64,000 bases of DNA, taken from NCBI RefSeq assembly GCF_002368035.1, contig NZ_AP018222.1:4845074-4909073 (forward strand), in the 5' to 3' direction. The notes below the pieces were generated by a model. That model was not told where the DNA came from. It ran no database searches and saw only the letters and a list, made by a program, of their open reading frames with translations. The DNA comes from Nostoc linckia NIES-25 (GTDB taxonomy: Bacteria; Cyanobacteriota; Cyanobacteriia; Cyanobacteriales; Nostocaceae). Numbering within the stretch: position 1 is the first letter of the stretch; each line of letters starts with the position of its first letter. The position numbers were made by a program, and so were the translations under genes. Shown here piece by piece: positions 8,881 through 18,011 of the stretch.

Positions 8881-8909
8881 GTTTTTGTTTCTCCTGAAAA
8901 GTTATTAAT

Positions 8910-9066
8910 GGGTATGGGGCAAACAGGAAGTGTGGGAGGTGTGGGAAGAGAAAGAGGTGTGGGAGGTGTGGGAGGATGGTGAAGAAATCTTTCCCCCCAC
9001 ACTCCCCACACTTCCTTGTCTCCCCTGCCCCCCACACTCCCCACCTCCCTATCTCCCTCATCTCCC
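8910..9066. repeat. Purine/pyrimidine-rich intergenic hairpin
   Basis: Repeats of GTGTGGGAGG and the complementary CCCCACACTCCCC flank GAAGAAATCTTTC. It sits between the SDR and TauD genes and closely matches the element at 7859-7966. Confidence 0.8.
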
Positions 9067-9866
9067 TAAACACCAGGCGTAGAACCACCATCAACGAGAA
9101 TTTCTGCTCCTGTAATCGATGCGGCAAGGTCAGAAACTAAAAATAAAGCCAAGGATGCTATTTCTTCTGGCTGAGCAATTCTTTTTAGAGGAATGCTTTG
9201 AATGGTTTCTGCCTTGGCTTGTTCTACGGTGATGCCGCGTGCTTGGGCATTTTGTTGTGCCAAGTGTTCCGCTCGTTCTGTGGCGGTAGCACCAGGTGAA
9301 ATGGCATTGATTCGGATATTGTATTGGGCTAACTCTTTAGAAATTCCTCTAGTAAAGTTGAGTAGCGCGGCGTTGGTCGTACCGCCAGGAACAAAGCCAG
9401 GGCGAGGTGTCCGTCCTGCACCACCGATGATGTTGACTATGCGTCCATCACCTCGATTTTTTTGATGGGGTACAACGGCTCTGACTAGGCGAATATAACC
9501 CAATAGTTTCAAGTTCCAAGCATCCAACAATACATCGTCGGTAAGTTCGAGGAACGAGCCGGCACGAGCTGAACCGGCGTTATTGATCAAAATATCAATC
9601 TGACCAAACTGCGCCAGAGTTGTTGAAACAACTTTTTCAACGTCTTCGGCCTGAGTCAAGTCGGCACTGATGGAGATAACTTTCGCTCCTGGTGTGGGTA
9701 GCGACTGAATGGCACTGACCGCATTTTCCAGGCGTTCTGGGTTACGAGCTGCGATCGCCACATTCACACCTTCATTATACAAAGCTTTGGCGATCGCTAA
9801 GCCAATCCCCGCACTTCCTCCTGTAACAATCGCTGTTTTACCTGATAGTTTTAGTTCTAAGCTCAT
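9066..9866 (-). CDS. Short-chain dehydrogenase/reductase family protein with atypical active site
   Basis: A 266-residue Rossmann protein. The cofactor motif is TGGSAGIGLAIAKAL, NNAG appears as LINNAGSARAG, and the C-terminus has ILVDGGSTPGV. The usual YxxxK catalytic pair is absent: where most SDRs read Y-x-x-x-K-A-A-L, this protein reads GGTTNAALLNFT. That changes the Tyr position to Gly and the Lys position to Asn. NAD(P) binding looks intact, but normal carbonyl reduction chemistry is doubtful. It is the first gene of the SDR-TauD-DszA-like series and could act on the aldehyde or alcohol released by the dioxygenase, or be non-catalytic. Confidence 0.82.
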   Translation of the reverse strand: MSLELKLSGKTAIVTGGSAGIGLAIAKALYNEGVNVAIAARNPERLENAVSAIQSLPTPGAKVISISADLTQAEDVEKVVSTTLAQFGQIDILINNAGSARAGSFLELTDDVLLDAWNLKLLGYIRLVRAVVPHQKNRGDGRIVNIIGGAGRTPRPGFVPGGTTNAALLNFTRGISKELAQYNIRINAISPGATATERAEHLAQQNAQARGITVEQAKAETIQSIPLKRIAQPEEIASLALFLVSDLAASITGAEILVDGGSTPGV

Positions 9867-10010
9867 AGCATTTTTGATTTTTTATTTTGGATTTTAGATT
9901 GGAGATAGCGTTACTGAATCTGAGTTTACTTAATCCATCTATCACAATCATTTTTAAAATTTCAATTACATCAAAAATTTTATTTTTTAAAAATTAATTA
10001 TTTTTATAGT

Positions 10011-10385
10011 TTAAATAACTTCATCCCGAACCAATAAAATTGCTGATTGATAACCTGTATTATGGATGTTGAAAATTACTCGATTTTCCTGAGATGTACA
10101 GCCTATAAGTATCTTAGTTTCTGTATCCCTCTTTTCTAAGTCAACACTACAAATCAAGGCTGTGACTGCTTTACTAGGCAAGCTTCCTAGCCAGACATCT
10201 ATTTCAGCTTTATCGCCAGACCGAGTATCTTCCAAATATCCATAATCCAAGGGATAAATAAAAGATGGATAGCGTGGATGTGATGTGCCTTTTGGACGAT
10301 CTATTTTGAGGTTACTGGCACTTACAAGCTGGTCTAGTTTTAACCAAAATTCAGTATAGTTCGTAGTTCCTAATTCGTAATTCAT
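10011..10385 (-). CDS. Inorganic pyrophosphatase-like small protein
   Basis: A 124-residue protein, shorter than the roughly 170 residues of bacterial family I pyrophosphatases. Family traits are IDRPKGTSHPRYPSFIYPLDYGYLEDT, and SGDKAEIDVWLGS in place of the canonical DGDPLDVLV metal site. Only part of the metal-binding aspartate set is kept, so activity is uncertain. The start is given at the longest ATG; a shorter start is possible. It is flanked by noncoding DNA on both sides and apparently transcribed alone. Confidence 0.6.
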   Translation of the reverse strand: MNYELGTTNYTEFWLKLDQLVSASNLKIDRPKGTSHPRYPSFIYPLDYGYLEDTRSGDKAEIDVWLGSLPSKAVTALICSVDLEKRDTETKILIGCTSQENRVIFNIHNTGYQSAILLVRDEVI

Positions 10386-10579
10386 AATTATTATTCAACG
10401 TTTTAAATGTAGGTGGCTTCAAACAATAAAACTATTTGTTTAATAAAAGTATTAATTACGAATTATTCACTAATAAGTAGGTAGACATCATTAAATATAA
10501 AATGCTTATCGCCAAAAACAATATGGGATAAGTCTTTTACCTTCTGCCATCTGCCTTCTTCCTTCTGCCTTTTACTTAC

Positions 10580-11527
10580 TCAATTGGAAACGTGCAATAC
10601 AGCCTTACCAGGAAAACTCCTATCGAGTAATTTTTGAGCTACATCAGCTATTTCTGTCCAAGAAACTTCTAAATCGATGTGAGGACGCAACTGACCTGCT
10701 TCTACTAAACTCAAAAGCCGTTTTAGGCCGACTGCTGCTGATTCAAATCTCAGTTCATCGAACAGACGTAAACCATATAAACTCACGCTACCAGTCCCAA
10801 AAAATTGAGCAGCGTTGAAGGTCACTTCTGCTCCCCCAGAGACTCCATACAGCACAGTTTTTCCATCCTGAGCCAATAAGCTAAGAGCTATACCCAAAGT
10901 CTTGCCGCCTACTGACTCTACAATCAGATGATAAGGGCCATATTCCCTTGCCGACGATAGGTCTTCACCAATTACTACCGACTGTGCCCCTGCTTTTGTG
11001 ACTAAAGTCTCATAGCCAGCTTGACGAATGTGTGCCACGACTTGCGCCCCTGATAGTCGTGCCAGTTGGATAGCAAAGTAACCAACGCCTCCTGATGCAC
11101 CTGTAACCAAAACAGGCCTACCTAAAAGTGACCCACCTTTTAGCACGGCATGATAGGCAGTTAAACCTGCCACAGGCAATGTGGCAGCTTCAGCAAAAGA
11201 CACTGATGCTGGTACTTCTGCTAGGGCGTTCGTGGGAACAGACACAAGTTCTGCCCAAGCACCACTGCGGCGTAAGCCAACTACACGCGCTCCTTGGGGA
11301 GGCCCCGACCCATCAATGGCAGGAGTTTCGATGACACCAGCCAAATCCCAACCGGGTTGCCAACCAGCTTCAGCAGTTGTTGAACGTTTGACCTCTCCCC
11401 GATTTAAAGAAATCGCCGATACCCGCACTAAAGCTTCATCTGAAGCAGGCTGTGGTGCAGTCACTTCACTCAGTGCCAAACGTCCTGGCACATTGGGGTC
11501 AACAATCACAGCACGTATTTTGCTCAT
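10580..11527 (-). CDS. Zinc-binding dehydrogenase / quinone oxidoreductase (MDR) family protein
   Basis: A 315-residue protein with GroES-like N-terminal half (RAVIVDPNVPGRLALSEV, SLNRGEVKR, GWDLAGVI) and a Rossmann half with VLVTGASGGVGYFAIQLARL. The catalytic-zinc cysteine and structural-zinc cysteines of alcohol dehydrogenases are absent, so it belongs with zinc-free NADPH quinone or enone reductases. A likely role is reduction of an unsaturated or carbonyl intermediate. A perfect 11-bp inverted repeat lies about 130-170 bp upstream of its start. Confidence 0.83.
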   Translation of the reverse strand: MSKIRAVIVDPNVPGRLALSEVTAPQPASDEALVRVSAISLNRGEVKRSTTAEAGWQPGWDLAGVIETPAIDGSGPPQGARVVGLRRSGAWAELVSVPTNALAEVPASVSFAEAATLPVAGLTAYHAVLKGGSLLGRPVLVTGASGGVGYFAIQLARLSGAQVVAHIRQAGYETLVTKAGAQSVVIGEDLSSAREYGPYHLIVESVGGKTLGIALSLLAQDGKTVLYGVSGGAEVTFNAAQFFGTGSVSLYGLRLFDELRFESAAVGLKRLLSLVEAGQLRPHIDLEVSWTEIADVAQKLLDRSFPGKAVLHVSN

Positions 11528-11655
11528 AAGGTTGCCCTGGCTTAAAGGTTAATTTCTAGATCGTTGGTTCACAATTTAGCGCTTGCAATAGATCGACTTG
11601 ATAGGTTACTTATTCTTTCTTTACTTTCAATATTCTGCAACTAGATCGATAATAT

Positions 11656-11695
11656 CTAAAACTACGATAGACATATCGGCTTGCCGTAGTTTTAG
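11656..11695. promoter_or_regulatory. Perfect 11-bp inverted repeat (possible operator)
   Basis: CTAAAACTACG at 11656-11666 is exactly mirrored by CGTAGTTTTAG at 11685-11695 with an 18-bp spacer. The position upstream of the MDR gene and the shared ACTACG core with sites near 25179, 33393 and 36746 suggest a regulator-binding site. This is inference. Confidence 0.4.
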
Positions 11696-11831
11696 TACGT
11701 AAAAGGAAAACTATCACAGAAAACTATAACAATCAAGCACCTGGCGAAAAGATTTGTATCATCAATACCTGTTAGCGTGCTGTAAGTTTAGTCTCTGTTA
11801 ATTTCTTACACTACTGGGGGATGGCTTCGCC

Positions 11832-11945
11832 AAGGGGAAAGGTAAAAGGGAAAAGGGAAAAGGTTAAAGGGAAAAGGAATAAATTTAATCTTTGCCTTTT
11901 TCCCCTTTGCCCTTTGTCCTTTACCCTTTTACCTTTCCCCAGTCC
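11832..11945. repeat. AAGGGAAAAGG-type hairpin repeat
   Basis: A purine arm (GGGAAAAGGTTAAAGGGAAA) and a pyrimidine arm flank the centre AATAAATTTAATCTTT. The same centre recurs at 27584-27690, 28700-28795 and 43262-43370, which makes this a dispersed family. Confidence 0.8.
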
Positions 11946-11948
11946 CCT

Positions 11949-13778
11949 TTACACTGTGACTTTCGTACCGTCAAATTTAGTAAAGGTGAATCCACTGAAT
12001 CGTTCGTTATAACCGAGTCTTTCATCCCGAAGAAGGCTAATAGCAACTTGTTCTCCCAAAGCTAAAGCTGCTGAACCATCGGAACGCCAATGAATACCAC
12101 CGTTACCACGACCAATGGCATAGTTAGTTGCTAGTTTATTTAACTCCCCACCTACGGTCAGAGGCGGGCCGCTGTAAGAAATTACTTTTGTGGGGTCATT
12201 GGGGTCAGGTATGACTGGGTTGGGGATAACATAGTTCTCATCAAAGAATGCTTTTAGGAGTGTGACATTGACACCAGCAATGGCCGCGGCACCACCGGAA
12301 TAGGAGGAATGGAGTGGTGAAGCTTCTGGATATGCTTGAGGTAACAGATAGGTACCGAAGGTTTTAAAGGTCGAAGCTAAAGCTTCTGAATTTAAGACTT
12401 CAGGATTAATCGGATACTGGGTATTATTGACAATATTGTTGTAAATTAGCCCGCCATACGCTTCTGGGCGGAGAATGCGGTGTACATAATACTTCTGCCA
12501 GTATGATGCTCTAATCACACGCGAACTGCCCAAGTTCAGCAAGGCTTGTAATTGTCCGACGGCAAAGGTGGCATTAGAACCAGCTTGGGTCAGGGAATTA
12601 ACGTAGGGATTGCCTGGATTCAATGGTGTGCCGATACTACCAAGAATTAAGGAAGCTCCCAGGTAGGTAGGGCCGCCAATATGAGCATACTCACCTAAAT
12701 CGCGAACCGTGACTATATAACGGTTAATCGGATCGTAGTTAATTGATTTCCCTGAACTCCCTCCATTCTGAATAGTTAGCCATTCATTGAAATCGATGAG
12801 GAAGTCATTACCAGGAAGAGCAGTACGAATTAGTGGGGAAACAGACTGGGTTCCCCAAACAATAGTCCGCAGGAGAAATTGTGAGATGTAAGGGCCGTCT
12901 AGTACTCCTGGGGGAATAACATATTTTACATTCTCACCAGAGCTATCATTGGGTTTGACATAGTTGACGCTACCACGAAATAAAGTTTGAGGAGTCACAA
13001 GGCCATTTTGTTTTGGGCCTCGGAACGCCGACAGCTTATTCAGGTCTGCGACGGCTGCCAAAACTTTTGGATCGTCTGTATTATTTTGGAATTTGGAATA
13101 AGGTACATCACGTAGTAAGGCTTGCCAGTAGAGTTCAACAGCTTCAGCAGCCCTTTGTGCGCTAACTAGAGCTGGTGGTGGTGGTACTGCTATCTGGGCT
13201 GCATTGATGCCTTCTAAGCTAATTGCCAGTGGTCCTTGAGGATTGACTAGTTTTCTGGTACCACCCAAGATAATTTTTTCAAAATCATCTGGATTTTGCG
13301 TTGTCAGTGCTTTGGTCAAAGAGTTGTAAGCTTCCAATTTGACTTCGCCCCGTGCATCGTGGGGTAACCCCCTACTGTCGGAGCCGATTTTATTGGCATA
13401 TCGCCTCTCGTCACCATTGGTGGGATGCGGTGGAATGGGAATATTTTTTTCGAGTGTTGCTGCTTCAACACGCACTTGATAAGCTTTATTAACAAACTTC
13501 TGATAGTTGAAGTTTAGTTTTCCATCAGGCCCGGAAGGATTAGTGGCTTGGGCAATATTCCCTCCCTTTTTGGAGGACACTGCTGAACCTAAAACTCCTC
13601 CAACGGTGCTGGCGGCTGTAAATAAACCAATACGCCCCAGAAATGAACGTCTGCTACGGCTAAAAAAGAAGCGTCTGCCACCTGAACTAGCTACAACTGG
13701 TTGTTTTGGCTGCTTTATTTCGCTCTGAGTTTGAGCATCTGGATCGGAATTTTGATAAGAATTAGGATCTATTTGCAT
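11949..13778 (-). CDS. Tat-exported vanadium haloperoxidase-like (PAP2 superfamily) protein
   Basis: Start chosen at MQIDPNSYQNSDPD (609 residues); a longer frame runs to 13886. A twin-arginine leader is visible (SRSRRSFLGRIGLFTAASTV), so export folded to the periplasm is expected. Vanadate-site signature 1 is KYYVHRILRPEAYGG and signature 3 is RGNGGIHWRSDGSAAL. Signature 2, normally PxGH, reads HSSYSGGAAAIAG: the catalytic histidine position is Ala (codon 12288-12290). Vanadate or phosphate could still bind, but haloperoxidase acid-base catalysis should be impaired. Length fits cyanobacterial members. No partner is obvious; a role in the organosulfur cluster is unproven. Confidence 0.8.
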   Translation of the reverse strand: MQIDPNSYQNSDPDAQTQSEIKQPKQPVVASSGGRRFFFSRSRRSFLGRIGLFTAASTVGGVLGSAVSSKKGGNIAQATNPSGPDGKLNFNYQKFVNKAYQVRVEAATLEKNIPIPPHPTNGDERRYANKIGSDSRGLPHDARGEVKLEAYNSLTKALTTQNPDDFEKIILGGTRKLVNPQGPLAISLEGINAAQIAVPPPPALVSAQRAAEAVELYWQALLRDVPYSKFQNNTDDPKVLAAVADLNKLSAFRGPKQNGLVTPQTLFRGSVNYVKPNDSSGENVKYVIPPGVLDGPYISQFLLRTIVWGTQSVSPLIRTALPGNDFLIDFNEWLTIQNGGSSGKSINYDPINRYIVTVRDLGEYAHIGGPTYLGASLILGSIGTPLNPGNPYVNSLTQAGSNATFAVGQLQALLNLGSSRVIRASYWQKYYVHRILRPEAYGGLIYNNIVNNTQYPINPEVLNSEALASTFKTFGTYLLPQAYPEASPLHSSYSGGAAAIAGVNVTLLKAFFDENYVIPNPVIPDPNDPTKVISYSGPPLTVGGELNKLATNYAIGRGNGGIHWRSDGSAALALGEQVAISLLRDERLGYNERFSGFTFTKFDGTKVTV

Positions 13779-14491
13779 CTGAAGATGTCTCCACTGGCAA
13801 AAACAATACAAAAATTTAGCCGTGAGTGAATCAATGAGTCGTTTCAAGTCATATGCACCAGAAGTCAGAATTGACAAGTCAAACATATTTTATGTCTGGG
13901 CTTCACTAACTTGAAATCTGCTGTATTTGAAACACTCACCACTTGAAAAAGAGAGTAATCTTAGCGAATTTGTTATCAAACCTGGAGCTACTTTACTAGA
14001 AAGTAATTCGCACTCTTATACTGTTTCACTTTAAACTTGATACAAATCCTTGGTAAGGGCGCACGGCTGTGCGCCCCTACGGTAGATCTATATGTATCAG
14101 GACTTTCGTGAAATGGTATTAGTTATAACTATGGGCATTTAGTTATGCTATTCAAGGCTCCATTGCATAACTCTTACACTTCTACAGTTTTCAAATCAAT
14201 AGCATACGCTGTGGTTGAACCATCGCTGCGATCGCACAGATGGAACCACGATCCTTTTCCAGTTAAAGAAACAAAATACTGTAACGCTATCGATTTACCG
14301 TTGTTTGCAGTTGTTAAATCAGACTTTCTCACAAACACCTGTGAAAATCAAGTAGTTTTGACAACAATTTAGGCATTAATCTGAGTTTTCTTTGAAAGCA
14401 AAGCTGTTTCTGAAGGCAAAAGGCAACAGGCAACGGTAATTAAGCATTGCTTATTATCTAAAGTCTATCTTCTATTGTCTATTGCCTTTGA
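13779..14491. other. Intergenic region, no supported gene
   Basis: A 713-bp gap upstream of the haloperoxidase-like gene and downstream of the second MFS gene. It contains a GGGCGCACGGCTGTGCGCCC hairpin at 14058-14077, followed by CCTACGGTAGATCTAT, a family also seen at 17961. A 75-codon plus-strand frame at 14145-14372 has no recognisable domain and poor context, so it is not called. Confidence 0.6.
14058..14077. repeat. GGGC(R)CA hairpin repeat
   Basis: A perfect hairpin GGGCGCACGGCTGTGCGCCC. Together with the flanking CCTAC...GGTCTAT-like tail it matches the repeat at 17961-17981 and the split copy around 25530-25790. Confidence 0.7.
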
Positions 14492-15871
14492 CTATGTAAC
14501 TATGCCCATGTCTACATAAATTGGATGTACTATTCTTTTAATGGTGCCTAGTTTTCTACTAAAGAAATATGCTCCTACAATGCAACAAGCACCACCAAAT
14601 AATAAAGCATTGGTGACACCGATGCGATCGGCTAATCCTCCAAAGAATAAATTGCCGAAAGGTAGAACTCCTAAAAAACCCGTTGTAAATATACTTGTTA
14701 CTCTACCTCTTTTATTTTCATCAACAATAATTAGTTGTAGAAAATTACTAATTGAAGCTAGAGTTAAACTAGTATTCATACCTATAATAAACATAAATAT
14801 TAGACTTATTTCCAAATTTTCGATACGAGAAAATACAATTAATGATAAACCTAAAATTGCCGCCGATCGCGCGACAATATCTTCCAGCCCTATGGCTTGT
14901 TTTCGGGAAACAAGATAAATTCCTGAAACTATAGAACCAAGTGCCGAAGCTGTCATTAAAAACCCCATAGTTTTAGCATCACCATTCAAAATTTCTTTGG
15001 CAAAAATAGGCATTAAATTTACGTGTGTCATTGCCATAAAACAAATGATAACTTGTAAAGCTAATACAGATTTTATCGGTAAAAACTCATATGCAAAAAC
15101 AAAGCCTTCTTTGAGATTTTGCCAAATATTGGCTTTTTGTGATGAGTTTCTCAGAACAGGCTTTACTTGAATGGTTAAGATAGCAGATAAGAACGGCAAA
15201 TAGCTAATACTATCTACCAAAAAGCAGGAAGCGGCTCCAGAACTTGCAATTAGTAAACCCCCGATCATCGGACTGACAAACTTAGCAGTGTTAATTAAGA
15301 AAGAATGGGAGGCCATAGCACTGTAAATATCTGCTTTTTTATCTACTAGTCTGGGAATAATTACCTGACGTGCTGGTAAGTCAAAAGCTTTGACTGTTCC
15401 TTGAAGCGTGCCAATAATAATAATCCAGGTAACATTGATGCGATCGCTAAGAGTTAAAAACGTTAGTATAGAAGATAAAACAATAGATGTTAGCTGCGTA
15501 GTTAGTAAAACATATCGTAAGTTCCACCGATCTAATAGTACTCCTACTAAAGGTGTAATAACCAAGCCCATAGCTTGATTTGTAAATCCAGCTATACCTA
15601 CTAAAATAGCTGAATTTGTTAATTGATAAACCAACCATACTAAAGCAATTTGTGTCATCCAAGAACCAAAAAAAGATAAGCTCTCCCCAATAACAAAACA
15701 AGCAACATTTGGAGATTTAAGCGCAGATGGAAGTTCAAAAGACACAAATTTAAATTTGTCTTTTGGAAAATTTTCTCTATTACTTGGTAACATCAGCTTT
15801 TCCCTGTTTGAAAATGTTTGTAACGATGTATTGACACAATTAATACGCGATTGACATAAGCGCATTATCAA
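14492..15871 (-). CDS. MFS transporter (EntS/MFS_3 type)
   Basis: A 459-residue frame; the N-terminal 27-50 residues before FVSFELPSALKSPNVACFVIG look like a long leader, and MLPSNRENFPKDKFKF is an alternative start. It has about 12 hydrophobic segments and the loop motif VGVLLDRWNLRYVL. It is a paralog of the MFS at 1684-2901. These exporters move small hydrophobic or siderophore-like molecules. No neighbour is close enough to form an operon. The substrate is unknown. Confidence 0.83.
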   Translation of the reverse strand: MIMRLCQSRINCVNTSLQTFSNREKLMLPSNRENFPKDKFKFVSFELPSALKSPNVACFVIGESLSFFGSWMTQIALVWLVYQLTNSAILVGIAGFTNQAMGLVITPLVGVLLDRWNLRYVLLTTQLTSIVLSSILTFLTLSDRINVTWIIIIGTLQGTVKAFDLPARQVIIPRLVDKKADIYSAMASHSFLINTAKFVSPMIGGLLIASSGAASCFLVDSISYLPFLSAILTIQVKPVLRNSSQKANIWQNLKEGFVFAYEFLPIKSVLALQVIICFMAMTHVNLMPIFAKEILNGDAKTMGFLMTASALGSIVSGIYLVSRKQAIGLEDIVARSAAILGLSLIVFSRIENLEISLIFMFIIGMNTSLTLASISNFLQLIIVDENKRGRVTSIFTTGFLGVLPFGNLFFGGLADRIGVTNALLFGGACCIVGAYFFSRKLGTIKRIVHPIYVDMGIVT

Positions 15872-16625
15872 TCCCAGATTAGGCGTTTAATTCTTTACTA
15901 ACTTCGCTAATTACCCGACGCGTATATAGTCTGGACAATAAAAAAACAGCAATTTTATCCTCTTGTTATCAGGAACATGAGGAATTTGGAAGACTTATAC
16001 AAAGTCCTCAGAATGTTTTTGATAAAGCTCCGCTTGGCTTGTACATCGCAAGCCCCAAGCAATAGTTAACTTTGCTTAATGTTAGATTAACAGAAAGTTT
16101 GTATCCTTAGTATCTGCCTAAAAAAACTCACCAACACAATTAATGCACAGTGAGTAAGCATCATATCATGTCTGTTAAGTAACGACAATTATCGCTGGAC
16201 AAGGATATGAGGCAATACGGTTGAGTTAAGAAAATTTTTCTGTTAAGGCAGGCTGCTACAGTAGACCTCTTGCAAAAGTCCTTAACACCCCACCCCCAAC
16301 CCCTCCCCTTAGCAAGGGGAGGAGAGACAAAGCGTAGCTTTGGCGGGGGTGGAGTTCTTATTTTCGATTTATGCAAGAGGTTTATTGTACACACATCTGT
16401 GTAGGAAACCAAAATTTTCTTAGATCCTCCTAAATCCTCCTTAAAAAGGAGGACTTTGAGGGTTTTTGCCCCCCTTAAAAAGGGGGGTTGGGGGGATCAA
16501 AAGTCTGCGGGGCAACTCTAGAATACTTGCGCGTACACCGTAGGGCAGGCAGGGGAGGAAAAAGTAATGTTGAAAATGACTCTTTCTCCCTGTGACCTAC
16601 ACAGCAATTTTGGGTTAGTTGAGTA
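15872..16625. other. Repeat-rich intergenic region
   Basis: A 754-bp gap between the second MFS gene (start side) and the VOC gene (stop). It contains an AATACGGTT(N)nGTTAAG motif at 16214, an inverted-repeat element at 16264-16382 and a C-rich/G-rich CCTTAAAAAGG segment at 16421-16498. No gene is supported. Confidence 0.7.
16264..16382. mobile_element. MITE-like element with GACCTCTTGCA terminal repeats
   Basis: GACCTCTTGCAAAAGTC at 16264-16280 is mirrored by GATTTATGCAAGAGGTTT at the other end (terminal repeats of about 11 bp, slightly imperfect beyond). The core contains a CCCCACCCCCAACCCC/GGCGGGGGTGG hairpin. It has no coding capacity. Confidence 0.6.
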
Positions 16626-17594
16626 CTAGCCAACGATTACCCAGTACATCCCATCTGGTGCAATTAATCCAAAAGAAGGTTCGGCAAATTCGTTAAGGAC
16701 GATGGGTGTAACGTTAGTAGCATTGCTGACAATGACGCGTTGATGAAAAGCGGCAATATCTTCAACTTGATAAGTGAAAAGGCTTATGCCCAAAGAACCT
16801 GGTTGAGCGTATTCGCGGCGATCGCTCGTAGGATAAAGTGGACTATAAACTTGAAAAACTCCTACATTGGTTTTTGGTGAAGCGAAAACTGACAGATAAA
16901 ATTCTTGCCCTTCATCAAGGATCAAAATCTGCCGAGTTGAGGGATTTTTATAACCAGATAACTTGGGGTTATTTTCTGATGGCACAAGTCCGAAAACCTC
17001 TGTGTAAAATGAGGTGAGGCTATGGTCAGAAGTAATGAAACTTGAGTGAGTGCCCTCGCTCACTAATAGCCCAGAATTACGATTAATAGTACCGTAACCA
17101 GGACGGTCATAGTTATATCGTTGGAAAAATGCCTGTCGTGTTTCCTTACCAATAACAAACATTTCCCGGACACCAACAAAGCGGTTATATAATCCCGTAC
17201 CCACATTACCAACAAACTCAATTCCCCGCACTGGTTCGGTATAAATCCAGTCTCCACCGTTAGCTTTGTCATCAGCAAATGCATCAGCGATCGCATAAAT
17301 ATCTTGAGTCAAAGAAGCAAACCAGCGGCTACCCTCCACCACTGGCAAGGTATCGCCTAAACCTTCATTGCGCGGTTGTTTCCACCACATTACCCGCACT
17401 AATCCATGATTCGATGAGTTGCCATTTTGCAGTCGCAGCGATGTTAAATCTGAGGCATGACCGTAGAGTAATTTTGCTTGCTCTGCGGAAAATTCTCCCC
17501 TCTTGACCTCTCGATAGCCGAATTCATTCCAATATTTTAAAGTAGCTTCAATATCCTTTGAGCCAACACAATTTTCAAAAATCCCACTAATCAT
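16626..17594 (-). CDS. VOC (glyoxalase/bleomycin resistance/dioxygenase fold) family protein
   Basis: A 322-residue protein long enough for two paired beta-alpha-beta-beta-beta modules: residues about 1-120 (MISGIFENCVGSKDIEATLKYWNEFGY) and about 180-320 (SHSSFITSDHSLTSFYTEVFGLVPSE). The C-terminus (FGLIAPDGMYWVIVG) has the family's typical final strand. VOC proteins include extradiol dioxygenases, glyoxalases and isomerases using a divalent metal; the metal set is not clear here. It lies downstream of the SsuD-like monooxygenase on the same strand, but 417 bp away. Confidence 0.75.
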   Translation of the reverse strand: MISGIFENCVGSKDIEATLKYWNEFGYREVKRGEFSAEQAKLLYGHASDLTSLRLQNGNSSNHGLVRVMWWKQPRNEGLGDTLPVVEGSRWFASLTQDIYAIADAFADDKANGGDWIYTEPVRGIEFVGNVGTGLYNRFVGVREMFVIGKETRQAFFQRYNYDRPGYGTINRNSGLLVSEGTHSSFITSDHSLTSFYTEVFGLVPSENNPKLSGYKNPSTRQILILDEGQEFYLSVFASPKTNVGVFQVYSPLYPTSDRREYAQPGSLGISLFTYQVEDIAAFHQRVIVSNATNVTPIVLNEFAEPSFGLIAPDGMYWVIVG

Positions 17595-18011
17595 TGTGAT
17601 TTACCTGATAACTACAGAAAATTTAGATTATTTAGTTTTGATTCTGGTAAGAGCAAGAATATAGTTTCGACTTTGGTTTGTAAATCCTGTTCTGAAAATA
17701 AAGAAACTCACCAAATACTAAGAATGTTTTAGCAGTTTAGCGAGTATAAAGTTAGGGATATTGAAGATTGAAAATGAGGTTGTAACTCAAGTTGCTAGTT
17801 TAGGGCGTCTGTAATTTCACCAGTTTTGGATTAAAAAGCTTAAGTACAATCAGTATTATTTATCCAATTTGGTATAATTTTTAGCCATAAATAATTACTC
17901 GTTACCTTACAGCGCTTTTCATTTGCATGGAATACATGCTTGAATACTAAATTATCGTAAGGGCACAACATTGTTGTGCCCCTACTGTGGTCTATTCATC
18001 TGCAAATTACC
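17595..18011. other. Intergenic region with one hairpin repeat
   Basis: A 417-bp gap between the VOC gene start and the SsuD-like gene stop. It holds the GGGCACAACATTGTTGTGCCC hairpin (17961-17981), which could serve as a terminator-like structure for the gene upstream. Nothing else is seen. Confidence 0.6.
17961..17981. repeat. GGGCACAA hairpin repeat
   Basis: A perfect palindromic hairpin GGGCACAACATTGTTGTGCCC, followed by CTACTGTGGTCTATTCATCTG. It belongs to the family at 14058-14077 and the interrupted copy near 25530/25745. Confidence 0.7.

Larger units (their letters stand above)
11528..11948. other. Intergenic region with inverted repeat and purine-rich hairpin
   Basis: A 421-bp gap between the MDR gene (start) and the haloperoxidase-like gene (stop). 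It holds the inverted repeat at 11656-11695 and the AAGGGAAAAGG-type hairpin at 11832-11945. No convincing gene: the plus-strand frame at 11821 is made of repeat sequence. Confidence 0.7.

Noticed and set aside
14145..14372. 75-codon plus-strand frame in the gap before the second MFS gene
   Set aside because: No domain, no plausible ribosome-binding site, and composition like the surrounding noncoding DNA.
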